Shown here: positions 17,199-26,226 of the stretch, one piece after another
Numbering within the stretch: the stretch's first letter is position 1
Layout of the letters: each line of letters starts with the position of its first letter
Assembly (NCBI RefSeq): GCF_001665685.1
Contig: NZ_LZTB01000136.1
Coordinates: 1-64,000, forward strand
DNA: 64,000 nucleotides
Direction: 5' to 3'
DNA from: Mycobacterium sp. 852013-50091_SCH5140682
Lineage (GTDB): Bacteria; Actinomycetota; Actinomycetes; Mycobacteriales; Mycobacteriaceae
Notes under the pieces: generated by a model
Database searches by the model: none
The model's input: only the letters and a program-made list of their open reading frames with translations
What the model was told of the DNA's origin: nothing
Made by a program: the position numbers and the translations under genes

Positions 17199-19997
17199 AT
17201 GGTGCGGATGACGAGTGTGGGCGGAGGACAACCGCTGCGGGGGCGCGCCGCGGAATGCGAAACGCTTCGCGGTGTGGTCGCCGACGCCCGCTCCGGCATC
17301 AGTCGGACACTGGTGCTGCGCGGTGAGGCCGGGGTCGGCAAGACGGCATTGCTGGAGTACGCCATACATCAGGCGTCGAGTTTCCAGGTCACCCAGGTGT
17401 CCGGCGTGGAATCGGAGATGGAGCTGGCCTTCGCCGGCTTGCAGCAGTTGTGCGCACCGCTGCTCGGCCACATCGACGAGCTGGCCGAACCACAGCGCAA
17501 CGCCCTGTCGGTGGCTTTCGGCCTCGGCGTCGGGCCGACCCCCGACCGCTTCCTGGTCGGGTTGGCCGTGCTGAGCCTCATGGCCGCAGCATCCGACGAC
17601 CGGCCGCTGTTGTGTGTCGTCGACGATGCGCAGTGGCTCGATCAGGTATCGGTGCAGACGTTGGGGTTCGTGGCGCGCCGAATGTTGGCCGAACCGGCAG
17701 CCATGATCTTCGGAGTGCGCGACGGCGTCGGAGACTTCCTGACCGGCCTGCCGGAGTTGCGGGTCACCGGCTTGCCCGACAGTGACGCGCGGGTGCTGTT
17801 GGAGTCGGTCATGTTCGGTGGGATCGATCCTCGGGTGCGCGACCGTATCGTCGCCGAAACCAGGGGAAACCCGTTGGCGCTCTTGGAGGTACCGCGCACC
17901 ATATCGGCGGCGGAGATGGCAGGCGGCTTCCGGCCCGCCGCCGTGCGGCTGCCGGCCGACCGGGTCGAGAACGGCTTCGTCGAGCGGATCAAGGCCTTGC
18001 CGCCGGACACCCGGCGGTTGGTATTGGCTGCGGCCGCCGAGCCGGTCGGTGACGCCGCGTTGTTTCTTCGTGCTGCAGAACACCTGGGTATCTCGGCCGA
18101 TGCGCTGATCCCCGCCGAGGAGGCCGGGATCGTCGAATTCGGGCCGCGCATCCGCTTTCACCATCCGCTCGTACGTTCAGCCGCCTACCGCGCTGCGGAC
18201 ATCGGCGAGCGCCGCGACGTCCACCGCGCCTTGGCGCAGGCCACCGACTCGGCCGTCGACCCCGACCGCCGGGCCTGGCACGCCGCGAATGCCACCGCGG
18301 GGCCCGACGATGCCGTCGCAAAGGAACTGGAAGCCTCGGCCTGGCGGGCTCAGACCCGCGGTGGTATCGCCGCGGCCGCGACCTTCCTGGAACGTGCGGC
18401 CATTCTCACCGCCGACGCTGAGTTGCGCGGCTCGCGTGCCATCGCGGCCGCCCAGGCCAAGCGTGATGTCGCGGAGCTCGAAACCGCTTATGAACTACTC
18501 GGTTTGGCTGAGCTGAGCCCACTGACCGCGCTGCAGCAAGCCGAGGTCGGGCGATTGCGGGCACAGATGGAGTTCACGCGCAGCCGCAGCGGTGCCGGTG
18601 ACGCGCCGCAACTCGACCAGGCCGCGGCAGCGCTGCTCGACGCCGCCAACCGCCTGGAGAGCCTGCACAGTGAACTCGCCAGGGAGGCCTACGTCGAAGC
18701 CTTCGCTGCGGCGATGTATGCCTCACGCAATCGGCCCGAGGCGCTGACCCAGGTAGCGACGGCAGCACGCGTCGCCGTCGACCGGGTTGCGGATCTGCGG
18801 CATCCCATCGACCTACTGCTCAGTGGCATGGCCCATCGCGTCACGGGCGGGCTTGCCGACGGTGCCCGCCAGCTGCGTTCCGCGCTCGAAACATGGTGCA
18901 GTCCAACCGGGCCCGGCGACGTGCAGGCGCTGCGCTGGATGGCGCTGGCGTACCCCATCGTCCACGAATCCGCGGCGGGCGAGTTGTGGGACGACGATCT
19001 GCTCGACCGGATGTCCGGCGCGATGGTTCAGCGTGCGCGTGCTGCCGGCGCGTTGGCCCTGTTGCCCCCGGCCATCGCATTCCGGGCCGGCGTGCACGTC
19101 ATGGAAGGTGAATTCACCGCGGCCACAGCACTCATGGAAGAGGCCGACGCGATCTCGCTGGCGATCGGGCACCAGCCGATGAGATACCACAAGGTGGAGC
19201 TGGCCGCCTGGCAGGGCGACCTGGCGGTGGCGAGCAGCTTGATCGAAGCGGGCACCGCCGAGGCGGCAGCCAAGGGCGAGGGCCGCCTGGCCGGCGTGAT
19301 CGGCTACACGGCGGCGGTCCTCTACAACGGGCTGGGCCGGTACGAGGAAGCGCTCGCCGCCGCCACCGAGGCGTGCGGGTTCGATGACCTGGGCTTCTAC
19401 GGCTGGTGCCTGCTCGAGCTCGCCGAAGCCGCTGCGCACACGGGCGATCGCGCCGCCCTCGCGATGGCGGTGCGACGTCTGGAGGACGGCGCAGGCGTCA
19501 GCGGAACAGATTGGGGGCTGGGTGTTTTGGCGAGTGCCCGCGCCATGCTCGCAGAAGATGCCGAGGCCGATGCGCTGTACACCGAGGCGCTCGAGCGGCT
19601 CGCGCGCACCCGGGTCCGGTTACAGCTGGCCCGTGTTCACCTGCGCTACGGGGAATGGCTGCGGCGCAAGAAGCGTCGCGGCAGTGCCCGCGAACATCTC
19701 GGCACCGCTCATGAGATGTTCACCGAGTTTGGGGCGCGTGCGTTCGCCGAACGTGCTCGCCGCGAACTCATCGGCACCGGGGAGAAGGTGCGCAAGCAGG
19801 CCATCAGTTCCGGCGATGAGATGACGTCGCAGGAAGCGCAGATCGCGCGGCTGGCCCGCGACGGCCTGACCAATCAGGAGATCGGTGCGCAGCTGTTCAT
19901 CAGCACTCACACCGTGGAGTGGCACCTGCGCAAGGTCTTCGTCAAGCTCGGTATCAGTTCGCGCAGGCAGCTGCGCACGGTGTCCTGGCCGCACTGA
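17199..19997 (+). CDS. Large LuxR-family regulator with AAA ATPase domain (LAL type)
   Basis: A 932-residue regulator. It has an N-terminal STAND/AAA ATPase (Walker A GEAGVGKTALLEYA at about residues 48-61; Walker B LLCVVDDAQWLD), a long helical TPR-like middle, and a C-terminal LuxR HTH (LARDGLTNQEIGAQLFISTH, then TVEWHLRKVFVKLGISSRRQ). Such proteins act as ATP- and ligand-gated activators. It lies between the flavoprotein and the amino-acid decarboxylase on the same strand, with gaps of over 130 bases on both sides, so it may regulate either neighbour. Start: ATG 17199; an in-frame ATG four codons later is also possible. Confidence 0.87.
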   Translation: MVRMTSVGGGQPLRGRAAECETLRGVVADARSGISRTLVLRGEAGVGKTALLEYAIHQASSFQVTQVSGVESEMELAFAGLQQLCAPLLGHIDELAEPQRNALSVAFGLGVGPTPDRFLVGLAVLSLMAAASDDRPLLCVVDDAQWLDQVSVQTLGFVARRMLAEPAAMIFGVRDGVGDFLTGLPELRVTGLPDSDARVLLESVMFGGIDPRVRDRIVAETRGNPLALLEVPRTISAAEMAGGFRPAAVRLPADRVENGFVERIKALPPDTRRLVLAAAAEPVGDAALFLRAAEHLGISADALIPAEEAGIVEFGPRIRFHHPLVRSAAYRAADIGERRDVHRALAQATDSAVDPDRRAWHAANATAGPDDAVAKELEASAWRAQTRGGIAAAATFLERAAILTADAELRGSRAIAAAQAKRDVAELETAYELLGLAELSPLTALQQAEVGRLRAQMEFTRSRSGAGDAPQLDQAAAALLDAANRLESLHSELAREAYVEAFAAAMYASRNRPEALTQVATAARVAVDRVADLRHPIDLLLSGMAHRVTGGLADGARQLRSALETWCSPTGPGDVQALRWMALAYPIVHESAAGELWDDDLLDRMSGAMVQRARAAGALALLPPAIAFRAGVHVMEGEFTAATALMEEADAISLAIGHQPMRYHKVELAAWQGDLAVASSLIEAGTAEAAAKGEGRLAGVIGYTAAVLYNGLGRYEEALAAATEACGFDDLGFYGWCLLELAEAAAHTGDRAALAMAVRRLEDGAGVSGTDWGLGVLASARAMLAEDAEADALYTEALERLARTRVRLQLARVHLRYGEWLRRKKRRGSAREHLGTAHEMFTEFGARAFAERARRELIGTGEKVRKQAISSGDEMTSQEAQIARLARDGLTNQEIGAQLFISTHTVEWHLRKVFVKLGISSRRQLRTVSWPH

Positions 19998-20129
19998 GTT
20001 CTCGCCATTGCAATTGACCGCGACATTGTCACGGTACGTCCGCTCGGCCCGACGGCGCTGCCACTGTTAGATAGCGCTCGTTTTCCGCGAAACGGTGGCA
20101 ACAATCGGTCGCTGGACGAGGATCGCACC

Positions 20130-22913
20130 ATGGACCGAGATAGCGGACGTACCAGAAGGCTGCGGGTCTCCTCGCTGGCGGCGGTGGCCAACCCGTCGTA
20201 CTCGCGGATCGACACCTGGAACCTGCTCGACGATGCCTGCCGGCAGTTGCTTGCGGTGCACCGCGCGGGTCTGGACACCAAGCACGAGACGGTTCGGGTG
20301 AAACGGTTGCTGGACCGGCTCAGCGCCTACGAACGGTACTGGCTGTATCCCGGTGCGACAAAGGTCGACGAGTTTCGCGGCTACCTCGGTGATCTGGCAA
20401 CCGAGCTGCTCAGTGACGAGGTGTCGCTCGCGGTGCGGTTGCTCTCGGATTACGGTGACCGCGCGGCGTTGTTCGACACGTCCTCGTCGTTGGCCGAGCA
20501 GGAGCTCGAAGCGAGGGTAAAGCGGCAGCAGTACTACACGGTCTTGCTCGCCGACGACTCGACATCGACAGGCCCGGAAGGCTTGGCCGAGAGCCTGCGT
20601 GCGCTGCGCAATCCGGATGACGATGTGCAGTTCGAACTGCTGGTCGTGCCCAGCGTCGAGGATGCGATCACCGCCGTCGCGCTCAACGGCGAAATCCAGG
20701 CAGCGATCATCCGCCACGATCTGCCGCTGCGCTCGCGGGACCGGTTGCCGGTGATGGCGCGGCTGCTCGGCGCCAACGACGTGGCGGTGGCGACCGACCG
20801 CACGCACGACTGGGTGGAGTGCGGAGAGTGGATCCGGGAGCTGCGCCCGCACATCGACCGGTATCTCGTCACCGACGAGTCGATTGCGTCGCCCGGCGAG
20901 TACGAGCCCGACATCTATCACCGCACGTTCTACCGGCTCAACGACGCCACCGACCTGTACAGCACGGTGATGGCCGGCATGCGCACCCGGTTCGCGACGC
21001 CGTTCTTCGACGCACTGCGCGAGTTCGCGCAGTCTCCGGTCGGCCAGTTCCACGCGCTTCCGGTGGCCCGGGGCGCGAGCATCTTCAACTCGAAATCACT
21101 GCAGGACATGGGCGAGTTCTACGGCCGCAACATCTTCATGGCCGAGACCTCGTCGACCTCGGGTGGCCTCGACTCGCTGCTGGACCCGCACGGCAATCTC
21201 AAGAAGGCGATGGACAAGGCCGCCAAGACCTGGAACTCCAACCACACCTACTTCGTCACCAACGGCACGTCGACCGCCAACAAGATCGTCGTGCAATCGC
21301 TGGTCCGGCCCGGCGACATCGTGCTCATCGACCGCAACTGCCACAAGTCGCACCACTACGGCCTGGTGCTGGCGGGGGCGTCCCCGCTGTATCTCGATGC
21401 CTATCCGCTGGAGTCGTTCGCGGTCTACGGTGCGGTGCCGTTGCGCACCATCAAGCAGACCCTGCTGGATCTGGAGGCGGCCGGGCAGCTGCACCGGGTG
21501 CGCATGCTGTTGTTGACCAACTGCACCTTCGACGGCGTCGTCTACAACCCGCAGCGGGTGATGGAAGAGGTGCTGGCGATCAAGCCCGACATCTGCTTCC
21601 TGTGGGACGAGGCGTGGTACGCGTTCGCCACCGCGGTGCCGTGGTCACGTGGCCGCACCGCGATGATCAGCGCCGAACGGCTGGAGACCATGCTGGAATC
21701 GTGTGAGTACGCCGAGCGGTACCGGGCCTGGTGTGCGGAGATGAAGGGCGTCGAGCGCAGCGAGTGGGTCAACCGCCAGCTGCTGCCCGATCCGAAGAAG
21801 GCCAGGGTGCGGGTGTATTCGACGCATTCGACCCACAAGTCGCTCTCGGCGCTGCGACAGGCGTCGATGATCCACATCCGGGATCAGGACTTCAACACCC
21901 AGAGCCGGGATGCGTTCGGCGAAGCGTTCTTGACGCACACTTCGACCTCGCCGAACCAACAGCTGCTGGCGTCGCTGGACCTCGCTCGGCGCCAGGTCGA
22001 TCTGGAGGGCTTCCAGCTGGTCCGGTATGCCTACAACATGTCGCTGGTGTTCCGGCACCGCGTCCGGATCGACCCGTTGGTGAAGAAGTGGTTCCGGATC
22101 CTCGACGAGTCCGATCTGGTTCCCGAGCAGTACCGGCCCTCGGAGGTGCGGTCGTACCGCCAGGTCAGCCAGGGCGCGTTGGAGGGCTGGAACGAGGCGT
22201 GGCGGTCCGACGAGTTCGTGCTCGACCCCACCCGGCTCACGTTGTTCATCGGCAAGACCGGGATGACGGGCTATGACTTCCGGGAAAAGGTGCTGATGGA
22301 ACGGTTCGGCATCCAGATCAACAAGACCTCGATCAACAGTGTGCTGCTGATCTTCACCATCGGTGTCACATGGTCGAGCGTGCACTATCTGCTCGATGCG
22401 CTGCGCCGGGTCGCGACGGATCTGGACCGGCAGTTCAACACGGCGAGCAAGGCCGATCGGGCCCTGCTGGCACGCCGGGTGGAGGAGATCACCGAGGATC
22501 TGCCGCCGCTGCCGGACTTCAGCGAGTTCGACATCGCGTTCCGGCCCGATGCGGTCAGCTCGTTCGGTGACATGCGCTCGGCGTTCTACGCCGGATACGA
22601 GGAATCAGACCGGGAGTACGTGCCGCTCGGCGCTGCGGGCCGGCGCATCGCGGAGGGAAAGACGTTGGTGTCCACCACATTCGTGGTGCCCTATCCGCCG
22701 GGGTTCCCGGTGTTGGTGCCGGGACAGGTGGTCTCCAAAGAGATCCTGTACTTCCTCGCCCAACTCGACGTCAAGGAGATCCACGGCTACAACCCCGATC
22801 TCGGGCTCTCGGTGTTCACCGAGGAGGCGGTCGCGCGGCTCACCGCGGCCCGGCTCGGCAGCGGCACACGTGCGGTAGACCACCTGCCCGAGTCGGCGTT
22901 CGACGTCACGTGA
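20130..22913 (+). CDS. Orn/Lys/Arg decarboxylase family protein, extended
   Basis: A 927-residue PLP fold-type I decarboxylase. The core has TSSTSGGLDSLLDPHGN, YFVTNGTSTANKIV, IDRNCHKSHHYGL, LWDEAWYAFA and the Schiff-base lysine K570 in STHSTHKSLSALRQ. The C-terminal domain includes PYPPGFPVLVPGQ. It is roughly 170 residues longer than AdiA/LdcC-type enzymes, mostly at the N-terminus and middle. It should remove CO2 from a basic amino acid to give a polyamine-type product; ornithine, lysine or arginine cannot be told apart here. The nearby GABA operon could use polyamine-derived GABA (inference). Confidence 0.83.
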   Translation: MDRDSGRTRRLRVSSLAAVANPSYSRIDTWNLLDDACRQLLAVHRAGLDTKHETVRVKRLLDRLSAYERYWLYPGATKVDEFRGYLGDLATELLSDEVSLAVRLLSDYGDRAALFDTSSSLAEQELEARVKRQQYYTVLLADDSTSTGPEGLAESLRALRNPDDDVQFELLVVPSVEDAITAVALNGEIQAAIIRHDLPLRSRDRLPVMARLLGANDVAVATDRTHDWVECGEWIRELRPHIDRYLVTDESIASPGEYEPDIYHRTFYRLNDATDLYSTVMAGMRTRFATPFFDALREFAQSPVGQFHALPVARGASIFNSKSLQDMGEFYGRNIFMAETSSTSGGLDSLLDPHGNLKKAMDKAAKTWNSNHTYFVTNGTSTANKIVVQSLVRPGDIVLIDRNCHKSHHYGLVLAGASPLYLDAYPLESFAVYGAVPLRTIKQTLLDLEAAGQLHRVRMLLLTNCTFDGVVYNPQRVMEEVLAIKPDICFLWDEAWYAFATAVPWSRGRTAMISAERLETMLESCEYAERYRAWCAEMKGVERSEWVNRQLLPDPKKARVRVYSTHSTHKSLSALRQASMIHIRDQDFNTQSRDAFGEAFLTHTSTSPNQQLLASLDLARRQVDLEGFQLVRYAYNMSLVFRHRVRIDPLVKKWFRILDESDLVPEQYRPSEVRSYRQVSQGALEGWNEAWRSDEFVLDPTRLTLFIGKTGMTGYDFREKVLMERFGIQINKTSINSVLLIFTIGVTWSSVHYLLDALRRVATDLDRQFNTASKADRALLARRVEEITEDLPPLPDFSEFDIAFRPDAVSSFGDMRSAFYAGYEESDREYVPLGAAGRRIAEGKTLVSTTFVVPYPPGFPVLVPGQVVSKEILYFLAQLDVKEIHGYNPDLGLSVFTEEAVARLTAARLGSGTRAVDHLPESAFDVT

Positions 22914-23014
22914 GTGCCCGCGTCGACAGGATTTGCGAAGACCCGACGGGGTCGTCAAATACCTGTCACCATGACTGCAATCGGGGTGACCTGTAGGACA
23001 AGTAGGAGCATCAC

Positions 23015-23287
23015 ATGGCCAAGCGCACCACCGCGTTGTTGTCCGCCGGCTTATTTGCGGCTGCAACGGCATTCGTACCCCTGATCAGCGCACCGTCGGC
23101 AGGAGCCGACGTGTGTGCGGGCGCCGACGGGCGGCACTTCGCCGCGGGCGGCTGCACCAATGTCGCCGGTGACGTCGCCGCCGGTGCCGCCATCGCGGCG
23201 GCTCACGTGCCGTATGTGCCCGGCGAGATCCCGTGCTACACAGTCGAAGGCGTGCCGTACTACACGCCGCCGGGCGACCCCTGCTGA
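23015..23287 (+). CDS. Small secreted cysteine-containing protein
   Basis: A 90-residue protein with a classical Sec signal peptide (MAKRTTALLSAGLFAAATAF, cleavage likely after SAGA at residue about 31). The short mature part has four cysteines (C33, C47 and two near the C-terminus) that could form two disulfides, and a Pro/Tyr-rich end. It resembles small exported mycobacterial proteins of unknown function. It is preceded by an imperfect inverted repeat (GTCACC 22965-22970, GGTGAC 22985-22990) and converges on the PucR gene. Confidence 0.7.
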   Translation: MAKRTTALLSAGLFAAATAFVPLISAPSAGADVCAGADGRHFAAGGCTNVAGDVAAGAAIAAAHVPYVPGEIPCYTVEGVPYYTPPGDPC

Positions 23288-23299
23288 CTACGGGTTCGG

Positions 23300-24769
23300 C
23301 TACTTCAAGGGCTGAACCTGCAACGCGATCCAAGCGCTGACCCGGGTCTGCGGATCGTCGAGCTTTCCCGGCAGCACCGCCTCGATGGCCTCGAGCCGGT
23401 TGCGTACGGTGTTGCGGTGCAGGCCGAGTTCCTCGGCGACCTTGAGCCGGGATCCGTGGTGGCGCAGGAAGCAGCGCAGTGTCTCCAGTTGCTCGGAATC
23501 CAGGTCGCTCAACCATGATTCGGCGAATGCCGCGGCCCGCTGCGGGTCGATCAAACCCAGCGGGCCATCGCCGATGACGCGGTCCCAGTTCACCACGCGC
23601 GCGGTCGGGGTGGCCTGGGCCAGCGCCAGACCGGCGGTGCGGTAGCCGGCGGCGGCCTCGGCCAGCGGCACCGCGTGGCCGATGCCGATCAGCAGACCGG
23701 TTTGGTCCAGCCGGTCTGCGGCCTGCTGCGTCTGCTCCGGGGTCAGGACCGCGCACAGTTCGCCGGCCACCATGCCTGCCAGCATCCCGCGTCGTTCCAG
23801 CGCCGACATCGCGTCATCGGTGTCATGCTCGGGACCCGTCGCCCGGAGAATCCGAACCCGCTCCGGCAACACCGGCAGCGGCCAATCCACTTCGAGCACC
23901 AATTGCGCTGTCCTGGCATCGTTTCCGACCACCAGCTCGACGGCCCGTCCACGCAGATGCCGCCGGGTCCTCGCGCGGCTGCGGTCCTGCTCGTCGACGA
24001 GGCCGAGTACGGCCACCGCCGTGGTGACCGCGTGCCGTTGTCCGTCGGACAGTCGCATCGGGCCCATCGCGGCCAGATATGTCGATGGTCTGCCGCGCAA
24101 TCCGATGGGATAGACCGACACCGACTGACCCGGGCGGGACTGGACCGCGGCCGAATGCCTGCCGTGTGCGTGGAGTCGACGGACATCTTCCTCGACCTCG
24201 TCGAGCGGGAAGTCCGCGCGCCGCGGTCCGATCGGGCCGGTCAGTACCCGTCCGTCCGGGGCCATCAGGCACACCGCGCCGTTGACGGCCTGGGCCAGGG
24301 CCGTGACGACCGCTGTGGTCGGGTCGGGTTTGGCCGCCGCGGAGATCAGCTGACGCTGGGTCGTGAGGGCTTCGCGGGCGGCGGTGGACTCCTGTTCCTC
24401 GAGTAGCTGCGCGATGTGCCGGCTGATCGCGACGAACGGGGTCTGCCGTGGCACTTCGAACAGATTCACCTCGTGTATCCGGCACGCCGTGATCAGGCCC
24501 GTCGGCGTCTTGGCGTGGGTCAGCCCGGCCGCCATCCCGATGCCGGCCACCCGGGCCTGCGCCAGCCGTTGCACATACCCGTCCCATTCGGTGCGCCAGC
24601 GCCCGGTCTCCAGGCCCGTGGTCAGCAGGATCTCGCCACCCTCCAGGAAGGGGGCCGGATCGACCAATTCGCTGGTGGCCACCCAGCGGACATCGGCATC
24701 GGGCCGCGGGATATGGATCCCGTGCAGCCCGAGCGCTTCGGATCGCAGGATGTCGCCGACGGTCAGCAT
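23300..24769 (-). CDS. PucR family regulator of the GABA operon
   Basis: A 489-residue PucR/CdaR-type regulator. The N-terminal PucR domain covers about residues 1-120 (MLTVGDILRSEALGLHGI), the central region is a GGDEF-like sensory part, and the C-terminal HTH_30 is LRCFLRHHGSRLKVAEELGL followed by HRNTVRNRLEAIE. The start at 24769 matches the family N-terminus, and the upstream extension is discarded. It is divergent from gabT across a 116-base gap with a perfect palindrome. In other bacteria PucR-type proteins control purine or GABA catabolism, so GABA or a downstream product is the likely signal. Confidence 0.86.
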   Translation of the reverse strand: MLTVGDILRSEALGLHGIHIPRPDADVRWVATSELVDPAPFLEGGEILLTTGLETGRWRTEWDGYVQRLAQARVAGIGMAAGLTHAKTPTGLITACRIHEVNLFEVPRQTPFVAISRHIAQLLEEQESTAAREALTTQRQLISAAAKPDPTTAVVTALAQAVNGAVCLMAPDGRVLTGPIGPRRADFPLDEVEEDVRRLHAHGRHSAAVQSRPGQSVSVYPIGLRGRPSTYLAAMGPMRLSDGQRHAVTTAVAVLGLVDEQDRSRARTRRHLRGRAVELVVGNDARTAQLVLEVDWPLPVLPERVRILRATGPEHDTDDAMSALERRGMLAGMVAGELCAVLTPEQTQQAADRLDQTGLLIGIGHAVPLAEAAAGYRTAGLALAQATPTARVVNWDRVIGDGPLGLIDPQRAAAFAESWLSDLDSEQLETLRCFLRHHGSRLKVAEELGLHRNTVRNRLEAIEAVLPGKLDDPQTRVSAWIALQVQPLK

Positions 24770-24781
24770 ATTGCCATTTTT

Positions 24782-24835
24782 GCACAGTTCGAAGATATGG
24801 AATTGTGCGTCTCTGACATGCCGGAGTGACTCCGG
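24782..24835. promoter_or_regulatory. Operator region between pucR-type gene and gabT
   Basis: CCGGAGTGACTCCGG at 24821-24835 is a perfect palindrome with a one-base centre. A second, wider inverted repeat, GCACA (24782-24786) and TGTGC (24804-24808), lies beside it. Both sit in the 116-base divergent gap, 50-100 bases before gabT, as expected for the regulator binding between the two promoters. Confidence 0.55.
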
Positions 24836-24885
24836 TCTCCCTAACGTGGTCGGCAATACCGCTCAGTAGTTTTTAGGAGGAGCAC

Positions 24886-26226
24886 GTGACCACCACGGAG
24901 CTTTCGGCCATCGCTCAGGAACGCCGGCTCGTCACAGCCATTCCCGGACCCGTCTCGCAGGAGATGCACGCCCGCAAGGAGTCCGCAGTGGCCCGCGGCG
25001 TCGGAGCCACCCTGCCGGTCTACGTCGTCGCCGCAGGCGGCGGCATCCTGGTCGACGCCGACGGCAATCAGCTCATCGACTTCGGTTCCGGCATCGCCGT
25101 AACCACCGTCGGCAACAGCGCCCCGGCCGTCGTCGACGCCGTCAGTCAGCAGGTCGCGGCGTTCACTCACACCTGCTTCATGGTCACGCCCTACGAGGGC
25201 TACGTGCGGGTCGCCGAAGAGCTCAACCGGCTCACCCCGGGTGATCACGCCAAGCGCACCGTGCTGTTCAACTCCGGTGCCGAGGCTGTCGAGAACGCGG
25301 TCAAGATCGCCCGCGCCCACACCCGCCGCCAGGCCGTCGTGGTGTTCGACCACGCCTACCACGGCCGCACCAACCTGACGATGGCGATGACCGCCAAGAA
25401 CCAGCCGTACAAGAACGGCTTCGGCCCGTTCGCCGGTGAGGTGTACCGCGTGCCGACGTCCTTCCCGCTGCGCGACGGCGAGATCGACGGCGCCGCCGCG
25501 GCCGCCCGGGCCATCGACCTCATCGAGAAGCAGGTCGGCGCGGAGAACGTCGCCGCCGTGGTCATCGAGCCGATCCACGGTGAGGGTGGCTTCATCGTCC
25601 CCGCTCCCGGATTCCTTGGCGCGCTGCAGAACTGGTGCACGACCGCAGGCGCGGTGTTCGTCGCCGACGAGGTGCAGACCGGATTCGCCCGCACCGGCGC
25701 GATGTTCGCCTGCGAGCACGAGGGCCTGGTGCCCGATCTCATCGTCACCGCCAAGGGCATCGCAGGCGGCCTGCCGCTGTCCGCGGTCACCGGCCGCGCC
25801 GAGATCATGGACGCCCCCCACGCGGGCGGGCTCGGCGGCACCTACGGCGGTAACCCGCTCGCGTGCGCGGCGGCCCTGGCAGTCGTCGACACCATCGAGC
25901 GTGAGCAGCTCGTCGCGCGCGCCGCGGCCATGGGCGAGACCATGATCAGCAGGCTCACCGCGATGGCCGCCGCTGATCCGCGGATCGGCGATGTGCGCGG
26001 CCGCGGTGCCATGATCGCCGTCGAGCTGGTCAAGCCTGGCACCATCGAGCCCGATGCCGACCTGACCAAGCGCATCGCGGCCGCCGCGCATGCCCAGGGT
26101 CTGGTCGTCCTGACCTGCGGCACCTACGGCAACGTGCTGCGCTTCCTGCCGCCGCTGTCGATGCCCGACCACCTGCTGAACGAAGGCCTGGACATCCTGG
26201 CCGCAGCCTTCGCGGAGATCGCATGA
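24886..26226 (+). CDS. gabT: 4-aminobutyrate aminotransferase
   Basis: A 446-residue class III PLP aminotransferase. The signature is VFVADEVQTGFARTGAMFAC followed by LIVTAKGIAGGLPLS, with Schiff-base K290. It transfers the amino group of GABA to 2-oxoglutarate, giving succinate semialdehyde and glutamate. GTG start after a perfect AGGAGG at 5-base spacing. The stop overlaps the next ATG (ATGA). It is the first gene of an operon with glutamate dehydrogenase and succinate-semialdehyde dehydrogenase, divergent from a PucR regulator. Confidence 0.94.
   Translation: MTTTELSAIAQERRLVTAIPGPVSQEMHARKESAVARGVGATLPVYVVAAGGGILVDADGNQLIDFGSGIAVTTVGNSAPAVVDAVSQQVAAFTHTCFMVTPYEGYVRVAEELNRLTPGDHAKRTVLFNSGAEAVENAVKIARAHTRRQAVVVFDHAYHGRTNLTMAMTAKNQPYKNGFGPFAGEVYRVPTSFPLRDGEIDGAAAAARAIDLIEKQVGAENVAAVVIEPIHGEGGFIVPAPGFLGALQNWCTTAGAVFVADEVQTGFARTGAMFACEHEGLVPDLIVTAKGIAGGLPLSAVTGRAEIMDAPHAGGLGGTYGGNPLACAAALAVVDTIEREQLVARAAAMGETMISRLTAMAAADPRIGDVRGRGAMIAVELVKPGTIEPDADLTKRIAAAAHAQGLVVLTCGTYGNVLRFLPPLSMPDHLLNEGLDILAAAFAEIA

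Noticed and set aside
22940..22953. Small hairpin GACCC/GGGTC after the decarboxylase gene
   Set aside because: Stem of five with no T-tract; too weak to call a terminator.
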